In this document: positions 1-8,004 of the stretch, one piece after another
Numbering within the stretch: position 1 is the first letter of the stretch
Layout of the letters: every line of letters begins with the position of its first letter
The notes under the pieces: model-generated
What the model was told of the DNA's origin: nothing
Databases searched by the model: none
The model's input: the letters and a program-made list of their open reading frames with translations, nothing else
Assembly (NCBI RefSeq): GCF_030730905.1
Contig: NZ_JAVAMP010000022.1
Coordinates: 1 to 52,556, forward strand
Length of the DNA stretch: 52,556 bases
Reading direction: 5' to 3'
Source: Chengkuizengella axinellae
GTDB taxonomy: Bacteria; Bacillota; Bacilli; Paenibacillales; KCTC-33759
Position numbers and translations under genes: made by a program

Positions 1-228
1 AAGTTTTTTTCAATCTGTTTCATCGAAAACTATGAATCTATTAGATTGCTGCTTCTCATTTTTAAATGTTTTCCGAAGCGGCGAAATTAAATTTATCACA
101 GAATCATATAACATGTCAACATTATTTTCAAAAAAAATTATAGATGTATAAAAGTGAGTTTTTTTAGAATGTTCAGACAATGATTGTTCCTTAATTAAAG
201 CTTTAATTCTTGATCTAATCACCTTCAA

Positions 229-526
229 TCTGTATATTATAACTTAACCAAATTCAATCAAATTATAACGAGTATTTTTTCTTCAGTGAAAGTTATTTTT
301 TTCCACTAAAAGTTAGACTAGTTCCAGATGTGTTGATGCATCGTGTTTGGCTCATGGATGAGCAAATGTAAGATTGTCAGTTCGTGGATAAAGTGATGTC
401 AGAATGATCTCTTGGAAGTGACTGATTATGAGCGTTCCACAGGATATGGCAGTTTCCCTCAAGAAGAGGGGGTCTTTATAGTATGTAGAAAGTGATTGTT
501 AAAATAAATGACAAAGAGGTACTGAT
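229..526. other. Leader region of ytoA with repeat-like and decayed-coding sequence
   Basis: This stretch holds no intact gene. Its first part (about 281-335) resembles the 5' half of the dispersed repeat seen at 25912 (shared CTTCAGTG and AAAGTTAGA words around a T-rich centre). Its second part (397-495, plus strand) is open for 32 codons up to a TGA and reads like protein sequence (ending ...GYGSFPQEEGVFIVCRK), but has no start and a stop just upstream. It could be a decayed gene, an untranslated leader of ytoA, or both. Confidence 0.3.
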
Positions 527-1045
527 ATGATTTATGAATATAAAGGAAAGAAACCATCTATCGCTAACACTGTATATTTAGCTGATTACGTTACGATTAC
601 TGGTGACGTAACTATAGGAGATGAAAGTAACATATGGTTCAATACTGTAATTAGAGGAGATGTATCTCCAACAATAATAGGAAAAAGAACAAATATACAG
701 GATAACTGTACTTTACACCAAAGCCCTGCATACCCACTGATTATTGAGGATGACGTTACTGTAGGACATCAAGCTTTATTGCATAGCTGTACAATTAAAA
801 AAAATGCATTAGTTGGTATGGGATCTATTATTTTGGATGGTGCAGAAATTGGAGAAGGAGCTTTTATAGGGGCAGGCAGTTTAGTGCCACAAGGGAAAAT
901 TATCCCTCCGAACAGCTTAGCTTTTGGTCGCCCAGCTAAAGTAGTTCGAGAATTGACACAGCATGACCTTGATGAAATGAAAAGAATCCGGGAAGGATAT
1001 GTGGAAAAGGGAAAATACTATAAATCTTTGTCACCTCTAGATTAG
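527..1045 (+). CDS. ytoA: Gamma carbonic anhydrase family hexapeptide-repeat protein (YtoA type)
   Basis: The 172-residue product is a left-handed beta-helix protein of the gamma carbonic anhydrase family, the usual length for B. subtilis YtoA. Hexapeptide repeats run from about residue 20 to 140. The histidines in CTLHQS and in GHQALLH are the likely trimer-interface zinc ligands, and RGDVSPTIIGKRTNIQDN is the family core. The C-terminal helix (about 145-172) is typical. The start ATG has a GAGGT ribosome site at good spacing. True carbonate dehydration activity is unproven for most YtoA-type members; a metal-dependent hydratase or acyltransferase role is possible. Confidence 0.9.
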   Translation: MIYEYKGKKPSIANTVYLADYVTITGDVTIGDESNIWFNTVIRGDVSPTIIGKRTNIQDNCTLHQSPAYPLIIEDDVTVGHQALLHSCTIKKNALVGMGSIILDGAEIGEGAFIGAGSLVPQGKIIPPNSLAFGRPAKVVRELTQHDLDEMKRIREGYVEKGKYYKSLSPLD

Positions 1046-1071
1046 TTAGTTAAGCTGTAACATTTTTTAGC

Positions 1072-1100
1072 TTGTTTCACTCGTGTTCCTCTAATATAAT
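1072..1100 (+). promoter_or_regulatory. Sigma-A promoter for ygzB
   Basis: A TTGTTT -35 box (1072-1077) and a perfect TATAAT -10 box (1095-1100) are separated by 17 bp and lie about 60 bp upstream of the ygzB start. Confidence 0.55.
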
Positions 1101-1159
1101 GTTTCTATATATTATGTTTAGATAATAAGTTCTTAAAAACAATGAGAAGAGGATTAACA

Positions 1160-1516
1160 ATGTTCTTAAAATCAAGTAAAATTAATGAATTGCGCCTATG
1201 GGGGCTTTTACTGACTCTAGGTGGCATGGGAATCATGATTATTGGTACAGGTGGCTTATTACTGTGGGGCAATTTAGGTAAATACATCATCTCAATCCCA
1301 TTTATGATTATAGGTACAATCAGTTTACTAGGTAGCATGGCTGTTTACTTTTGGGCTGGAACACTTTCTACAAGCTCAGTTACCATACAATGTCCTGAGT
1401 GTGATAAACCTACAAGACATATAGGTAAAACAGACCGCTGTATGCATTGTAAAACAATCCTTACATTTGATAAAGATCAAGTAACTGGATCTAACGATGT
1501 AAAAGAAGAAAATTAA
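1160..1516 (+). CDS. ygzB: YgzB family membrane protein with C-terminal zinc ribbon
   Basis: This 118-residue protein matches the YgzB (DUF2614) family in length and layout: two membrane segments (about residues 10-35 and 40-65), the tail segment MAVYFWAGTLST, then a four-cysteine zinc ribbon (CPEC...CMHC). I chose the ATG at 1160, preceded by AGAAGAGG, over an in-frame ATG at 1142. In B. subtilis ygzB neighbours perR; here perR is the next gene but one, with a glycosidase gene in between. Its function is unknown. Confidence 0.85.
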   Translation: MFLKSSKINELRLWGLLLTLGGMGIMIIGTGGLLLWGNLGKYIISIPFMIIGTISLLGSMAVYFWAGTLSTSSVTIQCPECDKPTRHIGKTDRCMHCKTILTFDKDQVTGSNDVKEEN

Positions 1517-1519
1517 AGA

Positions 1520-1600
1520 AAATCTTGTTTCAGTAGGAGTTTTTACATCTACACCTCACGTTGAAACTAGTACAGGAATTACTATGAAAACTTGATAAAC
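1520..1600 (+). repeat. Dispersed hairpin repeat, copy A
   Basis: It starts with AATCTTGTTTCAGTAGGAG and continues through an imperfect hairpin (GTTTCA...TGAAAC) to a tail reading GAAAACTTGATAAAC. Copies at 3478 and 25912 share the head, the hairpin and parts of the tail in the same orientation. It lies just downstream of ygzB. Confidence 0.5.
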
Positions 1601-1613
1601 TAATTAATACTAC

Positions 1614-1652
1614 ACAAAAAAGCAATCCGATTCTTCGTCGGATTGCTTTTTT
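1614..1652. terminator. Bidirectional terminator between ygzB and the GH18 gene
   Basis: The perfect stem AGCAATCCGA / TCGGATTGCT is flanked by an A-run on the left and a T-run on the right, so it can end transcription from both convergent genes. Confidence 0.85.
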
Positions 1653-1671
1653 AAATACGTCATTATGGTTC

Positions 1672-3423
1672 TTATGGTCTTTTGTTAAGTGTCTTATCTA
1701 TAACATCCCAGATTTCTGGTGTTTCAAATCCTCTTCTCCAAGAGGCTATACCTGCTAAATCATATTTTTTTACAATATCTGCACGAGCTTCCATAGAAAC
1801 TACATCTTCTATCCATATTTTATAAGTCGTGTTCCCTTCCTTGTATTCAACATAATTTTGTCCAACATCTTCTAAATACTGTACATCTAATTTTTTATCT
1901 TTTATGATTCCTTGAACTGTCTCCATAAACAATGTCTTTGATGAAACTGATGGAACCCCGTCCACCTCTTCCTCGATCCATAAACGAGTATAAAAAGGCA
2001 CTCCTAAAATCAACTTATCTGCTGGCACCTGATCTTCCTTCATGATGTCAACGATTCCTTTTTCTACCCAAGGCAATGAAGCAACAGAGCCTGCTACAGG
2101 GCTAGAAGCCCAATGTTCATCATAGGTCATTACCATCATATAGTCTACTATTTCTCCAAGTGCTTTTCTATCATAAAATAACGACCACATTTCACTTCCC
2201 CCTCTTATCGTTACATCAATAGACACTACAAGATCCTGTTCATGTAATATAGGGGTAAGCTCGCGAACAAATTGTGTAAGATTATCTTTATCCTTCAAAT
2301 ATACATTTTCGAAATCAATATTAATCCCTTGAAGATTATACAACTCTGCATAACTAACAAGCTGTTTAATCATGCTCATCCGAGTATCATAATTAGATAA
2401 AGCTGCGCTTGTTTTATCAGGATCAAAGCTATTGCTGAACAAAGCCCATACCTGATAACCTTGAGAATGTGCCCAGTCTACATATTGAGCATCTGCTTTA
2501 TTCTCAATATTTCCTGACTCATCCAATAAATCAAACCACGTGGGACTAACCACGTTTAAACCTTTCATTTCACCAATTGCAGAAGTATCTGTTTTATTAT
2601 TATAAACAGCCTCCCAAGATAAATTAATCTTTTCCCCTAGTGGACTCCACGAAACATTTGGCTCTTCTTTCATTTGTTTTGGTATAATTTCAAGCTCGTC
2701 TAAAACAATATGTTCTTCTCCCAAATAACCTTGATAACCACTTTCAAGCTGAACCAAATACCATCCACTTGGCTTCTCTTCAAGAAGCATAACCTTATCA
2801 TGTATAGATATATTTTGTACTATTGGAGACTTAATAGAAGGTTCGCTTCTTATTGAAAGACTTTGAGTTTTATCTTCGCTAACTACCTTCCCCCACTGAA
2901 TTGAATCTCCAGCTTTCCACATCAACACTGCACCTGTCTCTTCAGATTCTATTACTTTCAAATCGTAGAACTCCAGCAAATGATAGATAGGAAAATAGAT
3001 TGAACCATTAATAACTTCAATAGGAAACTGTAATGTATAAGGTTCTTCGTTTATCATCCCGGTTAATTGATCAGTTTTAAAATGGATCACTTTGTTTGCA
3101 GTTGTAATGATGACAGAACCCGTTTCCTCTTCAACTCTAACATTAGGGTCTATCTGTTCTTTTACAAATTCAATTGGTAATTTCAATCCTTCGCCACTGC
3201 CTAATGCGGAGTATGACTGCAATACATTCTCATAAAAAATAGGCTGTTCTAAACCATCAAAATCTTCTACAATTCTATCAGATGAAGGTTGTCCAGATAA
3301 CCAGTTTTGATAGAACAAGTAAGAAACAACTAATACAAAAAACAATAAGCACAATAAGATCATTTTCAACAGTGTAGTACGTTTTTTCTTTCTTGGTGTA
3401 ATACTAAAAATCTTGTTATTCAT
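1672..3423 (-). CDS. Membrane-anchored GH18 glycosidase with stalk and SH3b domains
   Basis: The 583-residue protein has an N-terminal membrane anchor (about 19-40), a copper-amine-oxidase-type stalk-like region (about 60-180), a bacterial SH3 domain (about 187-240) and a C-terminal GH18 barrel (about 275-580). The GH18 catalytic signature reads GINIDFE, with the proton-donor glutamate at residue 372 and the aspartate at 370. Relatives such as YdhD, YvbX and SleL act on peptidoglycan or spore cortex, so a cell-wall or cortex role is likely. It stands alone, with a terminator at each end, between two genes adjacent in B. subtilis, and is bracketed by two direct copies of a dispersed repeat. 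Confidence 0.85.
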   Translation of the reverse strand: MNNKIFSITPRKKKRTTLLKMILLCLLFFVLVVSYLFYQNWLSGQPSSDRIVEDFDGLEQPIFYENVLQSYSALGSGEGLKLPIEFVKEQIDPNVRVEEETGSVIITTANKVIHFKTDQLTGMINEEPYTLQFPIEVINGSIYFPIYHLLEFYDLKVIESEETGAVLMWKAGDSIQWGKVVSEDKTQSLSIRSEPSIKSPIVQNISIHDKVMLLEEKPSGWYLVQLESGYQGYLGEEHIVLDELEIIPKQMKEEPNVSWSPLGEKINLSWEAVYNNKTDTSAIGEMKGLNVVSPTWFDLLDESGNIENKADAQYVDWAHSQGYQVWALFSNSFDPDKTSAALSNYDTRMSMIKQLVSYAELYNLQGINIDFENVYLKDKDNLTQFVRELTPILHEQDLVVSIDVTIRGGSEMWSLFYDRKALGEIVDYMMVMTYDEHWASSPVAGSVASLPWVEKGIVDIMKEDQVPADKLILGVPFYTRLWIEEEVDGVPSVSSKTLFMETVQGIIKDKKLDVQYLEDVGQNYVEYKEGNTTYKIWIEDVVSMEARADIVKKYDLAGIASWRRGFETPEIWDVIDKTLNKRP

Positions 3424-3477
3424 TCGTTCACATCCTGTGTTAAATAATTGGAGTAATATAGAGAAAATAATAAAGAG

Positions 3478-3560
3478 AATCTTGCTTTCAGTGGGTGTTT
3501 TTAAATCTCCTGCTGAAAGTGTTAGATGACCTTATCAGGTGAAACTGAGAACGTGATAAA
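3478..3560 (+). repeat. Dispersed hairpin repeat, copy B
   Basis: Head AATCTTGCTTTCAGTGGG, hairpin CTTTCAG...CTGAAAG, then TTATCAGGTGAAACT and a tail GAGAACGTGATAAA. It lies 55 bp upstream of the GH18 start and antisense to that gene. Copy C at 25912 shares nearly the whole head and TTATYAGGTGAAAYT. Confidence 0.55.
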
Positions 3561-3599
3561 AAAAGACGTATAGTCCCATTAAGAAGGACCAATACGTCT
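3557..3599 (-). terminator. perR terminator
   Basis: On the minus strand a long stem (AGACGTAT, one mismatch, GGTCC paired with GGGAC and ATACGTCT) is followed by a run of seven T. It sits 38 bp after the perR stop. Confidence 0.85.
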
Positions 3600-3636
3600 A
3601 ATATTAAATGATTTCAGTATTAAAATAAATGACAAA

Positions 3637-4059
3637 TTATGCTTGGATGCATTCCTGACAAGTACCGTGCACTTCCATTCTGTGATTTTTAACAATAAAA
3701 CCCGTTTTTTCAGAAGCAATTTCTTCAATTTGATATAGTGGTGGAGAGTGAAAATCAACGATTTTGCCACAATCATCACAAATCGCATGATAATGCTCAT
3801 TTACATTAGCATCAAACCTGCTCGCACCATCACCGAAAGTTAATTCTCGAACAAGACCAGCATCTAAAAAAACCTTCAGATTATTATATATTGTTGCAAC
3901 GCTCATATTTGGAAATTGACCTCCAAGGGCTTTGAAAATTTCATCTACAGATGGATGAGTGTCAGTTTCTAACATATAAGAAAGGATCGCATGACGTTGA
4001 GGAGTCATACGAACACCATTTGTTTTTAATTGTTTTAAGGCATGTTCTAATTGGGACAT
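3637..4059 (-). CDS. perR: Peroxide stress repressor PerR (Fur family)
   Basis: At 140 residues it matches B. subtilis PerR closely from end to end, including TPQRHAIL, the recognition region FPNMSVATIYNNLKVF, and EHYHAICDDCGKIVDFH. The structural zinc site is formed by two CxxC pairs (CDDC and CQEC), and the regulatory iron/manganese ligands in the FDANVNEHYH region are in place, so it should be a working peroxide sensor. Two ATGs follow each other; alignment with the family favours the second (4059). It is monocistronic, with its own promoter and terminator. Confidence 0.93.
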   Translation of the reverse strand: MSQLEHALKQLKTNGVRMTPQRHAILSYMLETDTHPSVDEIFKALGGQFPNMSVATIYNNLKVFLDAGLVRELTFGDGASRFDANVNEHYHAICDDCGKIVDFHSPPLYQIEEIASEKTGFIVKNHRMEVHGTCQECIQA

Positions 4060-4110
4060 CATTTTTCCCTACCGCCTTTCTATCTGAACATTTGAAGTTT
4101 ATTATATCTA

Positions 4111-4139
4111 TTTTAAGGTGGTTATAAACGCTTTGTCAA
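4111..4139 (-). promoter_or_regulatory. perR promoter
   Basis: On the minus strand a consensus TTGACA (4134-4139) is followed after 17 bp by TTAAAA (4111-4116), about 50 bp before the perR start. No convincing PerR box was seen. Confidence 0.55.
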
Positions 4140-4167
4140 CGGTTGAGTAAAATTCATCTCACTTCAA

Positions 4168-4202
4168 CACTAGAAAGCCCCCTCTTTTTTAGAAGGAGCT
4201 TA
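4168..4202 (-). terminator. Terminator after the DUF4097 gene
   Basis: Stem AGCTCCTTCT / AAGAGGGGGCT on the minus strand, just after the stop codon at 4215. The T-tail is short. Confidence 0.55.
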
Positions 4203-4214
4203 ATGGATTATGCA

Positions 4215-5453
4215 TTAATCCACAGATAGTTTTTTCACGCTTACTGATCCATTTGATGTATTTGCCTCAATTTTGAACTCTCCTCTGCCAACGACACCTT
4301 CCATTACACTATCATCAATTTGAAATGGGAAGTCACTTGAGAAAGCTCTTCTACTGGCCTTCGCTCTAAAAGAGAAATCTTCATTTTCAGGTACAATGAT
4401 TTCTATGGTTGCGTTTGTAGTATCTAAATCCCATCTTCCATCTATGCTCCCAGATTTAACCTTAATACTGCCATTCGTAGTGTCAGCCGTTACATTATCA
4501 TAAACTTCTTCTAATTGAATAGAACCGTTTGTAGTATCGGCTACAACTTTACCATCAATCAATTCACCCGATATTCTCCCATTCGTTGTATCGGCAATTA
4601 AATCTCCTGCAATATCCTCAGCAAATATATCTCCATTTGTTGTATCTAACACCGTTTCGCCTTCAATATCATAAACTTCAATCATTCCATTTGTTGTATC
4701 GGCAACAACATTTCCTTTTATGTTAGCGATATAAATATTTCCATTTGTTGTATCCACATTTAAGTCGTTTAATATGGATAGGTCTGCAGCAATTGCAGAA
4801 CCATTTTTCATTACTAGCTGTATATCTAGTTCTTTACCTTCCGGTACATGAACAATTAAATTTATTCTTGGTTTATATTTCAACCCATATTTATAATATT
4901 CTTTTCCTATAGCAAAAACCTGAAAAGTACTGGCACTTTCATTATTCCACTTGATTATGGACTCGTCAGCTATCGATTTTGCATTTTCTTGATCCATACT
5001 TGATACATAAACTGTAGTTTCAATCTTCAACTCTTTTTCTTCAGTTGGCTGTAATTCAATGATCCCATTTAAATTTTCTATATATAACTTAGATGTATTT
5101 TCTGATAAAGTAATGAGCTCATCCTTTTTTTCAAATTTTATATCGTTTTCAGATGCTGATCGATAATATACTAAATCAAGCTGGTTTAGAAATGGAAATC
5201 CAGATGTAACCCCGAATAGGATCAGAACAGTCATAACACTTATGATTACAGCCTTTACATCTACTTTAATATCTTTACCTTTATTTCTTTTGGTTTGAAA
5301 CCATAAATACTCTACCCCAAAGGAAATGATGATAACCGGCCACCACTCTATTATTTTGTCTAAATAAGATGTTGATCTTGTTTGATCTATCAGAAGTGCT
5401 GTACCAACAAGGACTAATAATAAAGCTGACGTATACCTACCCACCTTCACCAT
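4215..5453 (-). CDS. DUF4097-type beta-helical envelope protein with DTTNG repeats
   Basis: The 412-residue product has three membrane segments in its first 120 residues (liaF-like topology) and an outer C-terminal domain of the DUF4097/LiaG type. That domain carries seven copies of DTTN(G/A) spaced 18-20 residues apart, each giving one coil of a predicted beta-helix. I chose the ATG at 5453, 22 bp after the preceding stop and with AGGACGTGGGA upstream; the GTG at 5501 would overlap the previous gene and lacks a well-placed ribosome site. It is the last gene of the sigma-factor operon and so probably a cell-envelope stress effector or sensor. Confidence 0.7.
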   Translation of the reverse strand: MVKVGRYTSALLLVLVGTALLIDQTRSTSYLDKIIEWWPVIIISFGVEYLWFQTKRNKGKDIKVDVKAVIISVMTVLILFGVTSGFPFLNQLDLVYYRSASENDIKFEKKDELITLSENTSKLYIENLNGIIELQPTEEKELKIETTVYVSSMDQENAKSIADESIIKWNNESASTFQVFAIGKEYYKYGLKYKPRINLIVHVPEGKELDIQLVMKNGSAIAADLSILNDLNVDTTNGNIYIANIKGNVVADTTNGMIEVYDIEGETVLDTTNGDIFAEDIAGDLIADTTNGRISGELIDGKVVADTTNGSIQLEEVYDNVTADTTNGSIKVKSGSIDGRWDLDTTNATIEIIVPENEDFSFRAKASRRAFSSDFPFQIDDSVMEGVVGRGEFKIEANTSNGSVSVKKLSVD

Positions 5454-5475
5454 ATAAATCCCACGTCCTATCTCA

Positions 5476-6075
5476 TTATTTATTTTTTTTCTTGAACTCA
5501 CTGAGAAGCAATAGTCCTCCTGCCAAGATTAAAGCAACTCCTCCTAGATAAGATCCAAACAAATCAAATACTAGACTTATCCAAGCTGGTTTATTACTGA
5601 TAATAAACAACAGTGCTCCTGCTGCAATTAAAACAATTCCAAACGTTTTCCCATCTTTTATATTCATTTTTGCATCCTCGGAAGATCCATAAGCATTGAT
5701 CTTATCCGCTGATTGCAAAGCATCAAAAATATTGTAAAAATATATAGCTGGAATGATTAAAGAAAACAAAACGATCAAAGGAATACTCGAATCTTCAATA
5801 TTTATCCCCAAAGAAACAATAAATACAATATCTATAGCTAACAGCAGCATAAACATGAGTCCTCTTTGCATCAATCCTAAATAGAAATGACCCATACCAG
5901 GCAATAAAAAAGCTAATAAGCCTGTTACAAATTTGTTTTTGTTATTAGCTGCTTGAACAGGAACTGAGCTTGAATTCATTTGCTGTTTATGGTGGTGAAT
6001 TCTTTGCTCTATGAAATCATCCATTCTCTCCTGTTCTGATTCAACTGAATTATTTGGCAATTCACGATTTTCCAT
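5476..6075 (-). CDS. TM2-like multi-spanning membrane protein
   Basis: This 199-residue protein has a polar, histidine- and glutamine-rich N-terminus (1-45) and about five membrane helices. The motif LLPGMGHFYLGLMQRGLMF is typical of TM2 domains. It sits 17 bp downstream of the putative anti-sigma gene and 22 bp before the DUF4097 gene, so it is co-transcribed with an ECF sigma factor. Its role is unknown; membrane-stress sensing is a reasonable guess from context only. Confidence 0.65.
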   Translation of the reverse strand: MENRELPNNSVESEQERMDDFIEQRIHHHKQQMNSSSVPVQAANNKNKFVTGLLAFLLPGMGHFYLGLMQRGLMFMLLLAIDIVFIVSLGINIEDSSIPLIVLFSLIIPAIYFYNIFDALQSADKINAYGSSEDAKMNIKDGKTFGIVLIAAGALLFIISNKPAWISLVFDLFGSYLGGVALILAGGLLLLSEFKKKNK

Positions 6076-6092
6076 ACTGTACCCTCCTAAAA

Positions 6093-6464
6093 TTATTGAT
6101 GAAACACCTGTGAGAATTTTGCAGAAATCATATTCATTAATTCAGAACCATATAAGATGGCACCATTTACGGTTTCAGTTACTTCCATGCTAAACTGCTC
6201 AGGATTCATCTGATAATAAATTGAAAATATTCCTTCTGAAATAAAAAAGTAAGTTGCTGCACTAGCGATAATAAAATGGATCGCTTCATTTTTTTGTTTC
6301 ATCTGCTTTTGGATATTTAATTTCTTTTTTGATTCTATTAGATTTGTTTGCTTCATTATATTATCTACAAAATTTGATGAAGGTTTTAAAATCGGAATAG
6401 AATTCAAATGCTGATCTAAATCTTCAAATTGTTGTGGATTGGATTTTTGAGTTTTCCTGAACAT
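6093..6464 (-). CDS. Putative anti-sigma factor (single membrane span)
   Basis: The 123-residue product has a charged cytoplasmic N-terminus of about 60 residues, one membrane helix (IHFIIASAATYFFISEGIF) and a short outer tail. Size, topology and position (overlapping the sigma gene by 41 bp, with its own GGAGGTGG site) fit a membrane anti-sigma factor. I do not see a zinc-binding HxxxCxxC motif, so it is not a ZAS-type member. The call rests on context. Confidence 0.55.
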   Translation of the reverse strand: MFRKTQKSNPQQFEDLDQHLNSIPILKPSSNFVDNIMKQTNLIESKKKLNIQKQMKQKNEAIHFIIASAATYFFISEGIFSIYYQMNPEQFSMEVTETVNGAILYGSELMNMISAKFSQVFHQ

Positions 6465-7020
6465 AACTATCCACCTCCATCCATTTTTGTTTTAATCTTT
6501 TTTTACCCCTATATAATCTTGTTTCTACTGTTTTTGTAGGAATTTGCATAATTTCAGCAATCTCGGAGCAAGAAAATTCCCTCAAATGATGTAAGTAAAT
6601 AATAATACGATACTTATCCGGCAAATCATTTATTAATTGATGCACAAGCTCCTGTTTTTCTTTGACTAATGCTTTTGCTTCAGGTTCCTCACTAGAGTCT
6701 GTAAATAACTTATCCTTGAGTTCATCCACCCAAGCTACAACAGACTTTTTTTTCTGAGATCTTCGATGATCTATGACTAAATTCACGGTTAAGCGATATA
6801 ACCAAGTTTTAAATTTAGAATTCCCCTGAAAAGAAGCCAGTGTACGAAACAATTTAATAAATACTTCCTGTGATAAATCTTCAGCAGTTTCACGATGTCC
6901 AATCATTTGAAATATCAACGTAAAAATATAATTCTTATGTCTTTCCACCAACAAACTATAAGCTTCATTTCTTCCCATTTGTATTTGTTTCACAAGCTGT
7001 TCATCTGTTAATTGATCCAT
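6424..7020 (-). CDS. ECF RNA polymerase sigma factor
   Basis: A sigma-70 family ECF factor of 198 residues. Region 2 (about 20-85) contains HRETAEDLSQEVFIKLFR and FKTWLYRLTVNLVIDHRR; region 4 (about 125-185) contains LPDKYRIIIYLHHL and the helix-turn-helix CSEIAEIMQIPTKTVETRLYRGKKRLK, written here only as its end RLYRGKKRLK. The ATG at 7020 has AGGTGGTG at 7 bp. The 3' end overlaps the putative anti-sigma gene by 41 bp, indicating translational coupling. An ECF-type promoter upstream suggests autoregulation. It resembles the SigW/SigM/SigV group in general layout, but I cannot assign it to one of them. Confidence 0.88.
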   Translation of the reverse strand: MDQLTDEQLVKQIQMGRNEAYSLLVERHKNYIFTLIFQMIGHRETAEDLSQEVFIKLFRTLASFQGNSKFKTWLYRLTVNLVIDHRRSQKKKSVVAWVDELKDKLFTDSSEEPEAKALVKEKQELVHQLINDLPDKYRIIIYLHHLREFSCSEIAEIMQIPTKTVETRLYRGKKRLKQKWMEVDSYVQENSKIQSTTI

Positions 7021-7087
7021 CGCTTCACCACCTAATTCCATATAAAATGACTCAAAATACAACTTCAATTTTCTTTAATTATATACT

Positions 7088-7116
7088 TAGACGGAATGCA
7101 AATCAGATCCACTTCA
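7088..7116 (-). promoter_or_regulatory. ECF-type autoregulatory promoter of the sigma operon
   Basis: On the minus strand TGAAGT (7111-7116) is followed after 17 bp by CGTCTA (7088-7093), about 68 bp before the sigma-factor start. B. subtilis extracytoplasmic sigma factors use TGAAAC-N16/17-CGT-type promoters, so this is a good candidate for self-activation. Confidence 0.55.
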
Positions 7117-7243
7117 AAATCATTCATTTTTTTTAGTTTTAAAAAAACGGTACTAGAGAAAAGTAGTACTTATAGCACACCTTTTTTTATGGTAACATTT
7201 TTATTGAATTGTAATTATTTAGGGGTTATGAACGGGGGTAATT

Positions 7244-8002
7244 ATGCAATTTCCAGTATACATAAACTTAGGATTAATCAGTATTCATCCTCATCTTTTT
7301 TTTGAAACTCTCGCATACTTTTTAGGATTTAGAATTTATTTATGGACTCGGAATAAAAATTCAATGTCTCCCATTAACTCACTGTGGATTTTAATCGGAG
7401 CTATTTTAGGAGCCGCCATCGGATCTAAAGTACTTTACTGGTTAGAGTCACCCTCACTTTTTAGAGAGAATTGGAATCATTTGCAATTTTTAATGAAAGG
7501 TAAAACTATTGTTGGTGGTTTGCTGGGTGGATTAATAGGAGTAGAACTCACAAAAAAGAAAATAGGAATGACCCAATCCACTGGTGATGATATTGTATTC
7601 CCTTTAATCATTGGGATGATGATTGGAAGAATCGGATGTTTTTTAACAGGACTATCTGATCACACTTATGGTAACCCTACAGTTTGGTTTTCAGGTATTG
7701 ATTTCGGGGATGGGATTTTAAGACACCCCACACAGTTGTATGAAATTGTTTTTTTAATGTTTTTGGCTTGTGCTCTTCTTATCCTGAAACGTTCTCAATC
7801 TAACAGTAAACAATCACAACAACTAAAGCATGGTATGTTATTTCAATTATTTATGGTTTCCTATTTATTATTTAGATTTTGGATCGACTTTTATAAACCT
7901 ACACCTCACCCCTATTACATTTTCAACAATATTCAACTCGCCTGTATTGCAGGTATCGCTTATTACACATACATAAACTTAAAAAAAGAGAAAGAGGGAT
8001 AA
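7244..8002 (+). CDS. Divergent Lgt-like prolipoprotein diacylglyceryl transferase paralogue
   Basis: The 252-residue polytopic protein has the fold signature of Lgt: a GRIG element (128-131) in GRIGCFLTG, and RHPTQLYE at 160-167 with membrane helices around them. Compared with E. coli Lgt, the HGG element is TIVGG (88-92, histidine absent), and the asparagine after GRIG is cysteine; the glutamate of the NGE part is also missing. These are important residues in true Lgt, so the donor or acceptor may differ. A good GGGGG site precedes the ATG. Only 2 bp separate it from the radical SAM gene, so the two are surely co-expressed. Confidence 0.75.
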   Translation: MQFPVYINLGLISIHPHLFFETLAYFLGFRIYLWTRNKNSMSPINSLWILIGAILGAAIGSKVLYWLESPSLFRENWNHLQFLMKGKTIVGGLLGGLIGVELTKKKIGMTQSTGDDIVFPLIIGMMIGRIGCFLTGLSDHTYGNPTVWFSGIDFGDGILRHPTQLYEIVFLMFLACALLILKRSQSNSKQSQQLKHGMLFQLFMVSYLLFRFWIDFYKPTPHPYYIFNNIQLACIAGIAYYTYINLKKEKEG

Positions 8003-8004
8003 AA

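Noticed and set aside
10-228. Minus-strand open frame of 72 codons at the window start
   Set aside because: It starts at a TTG without a ribosome site, has no recognised motif and could be a fragment; support is too weak to list as a gene.
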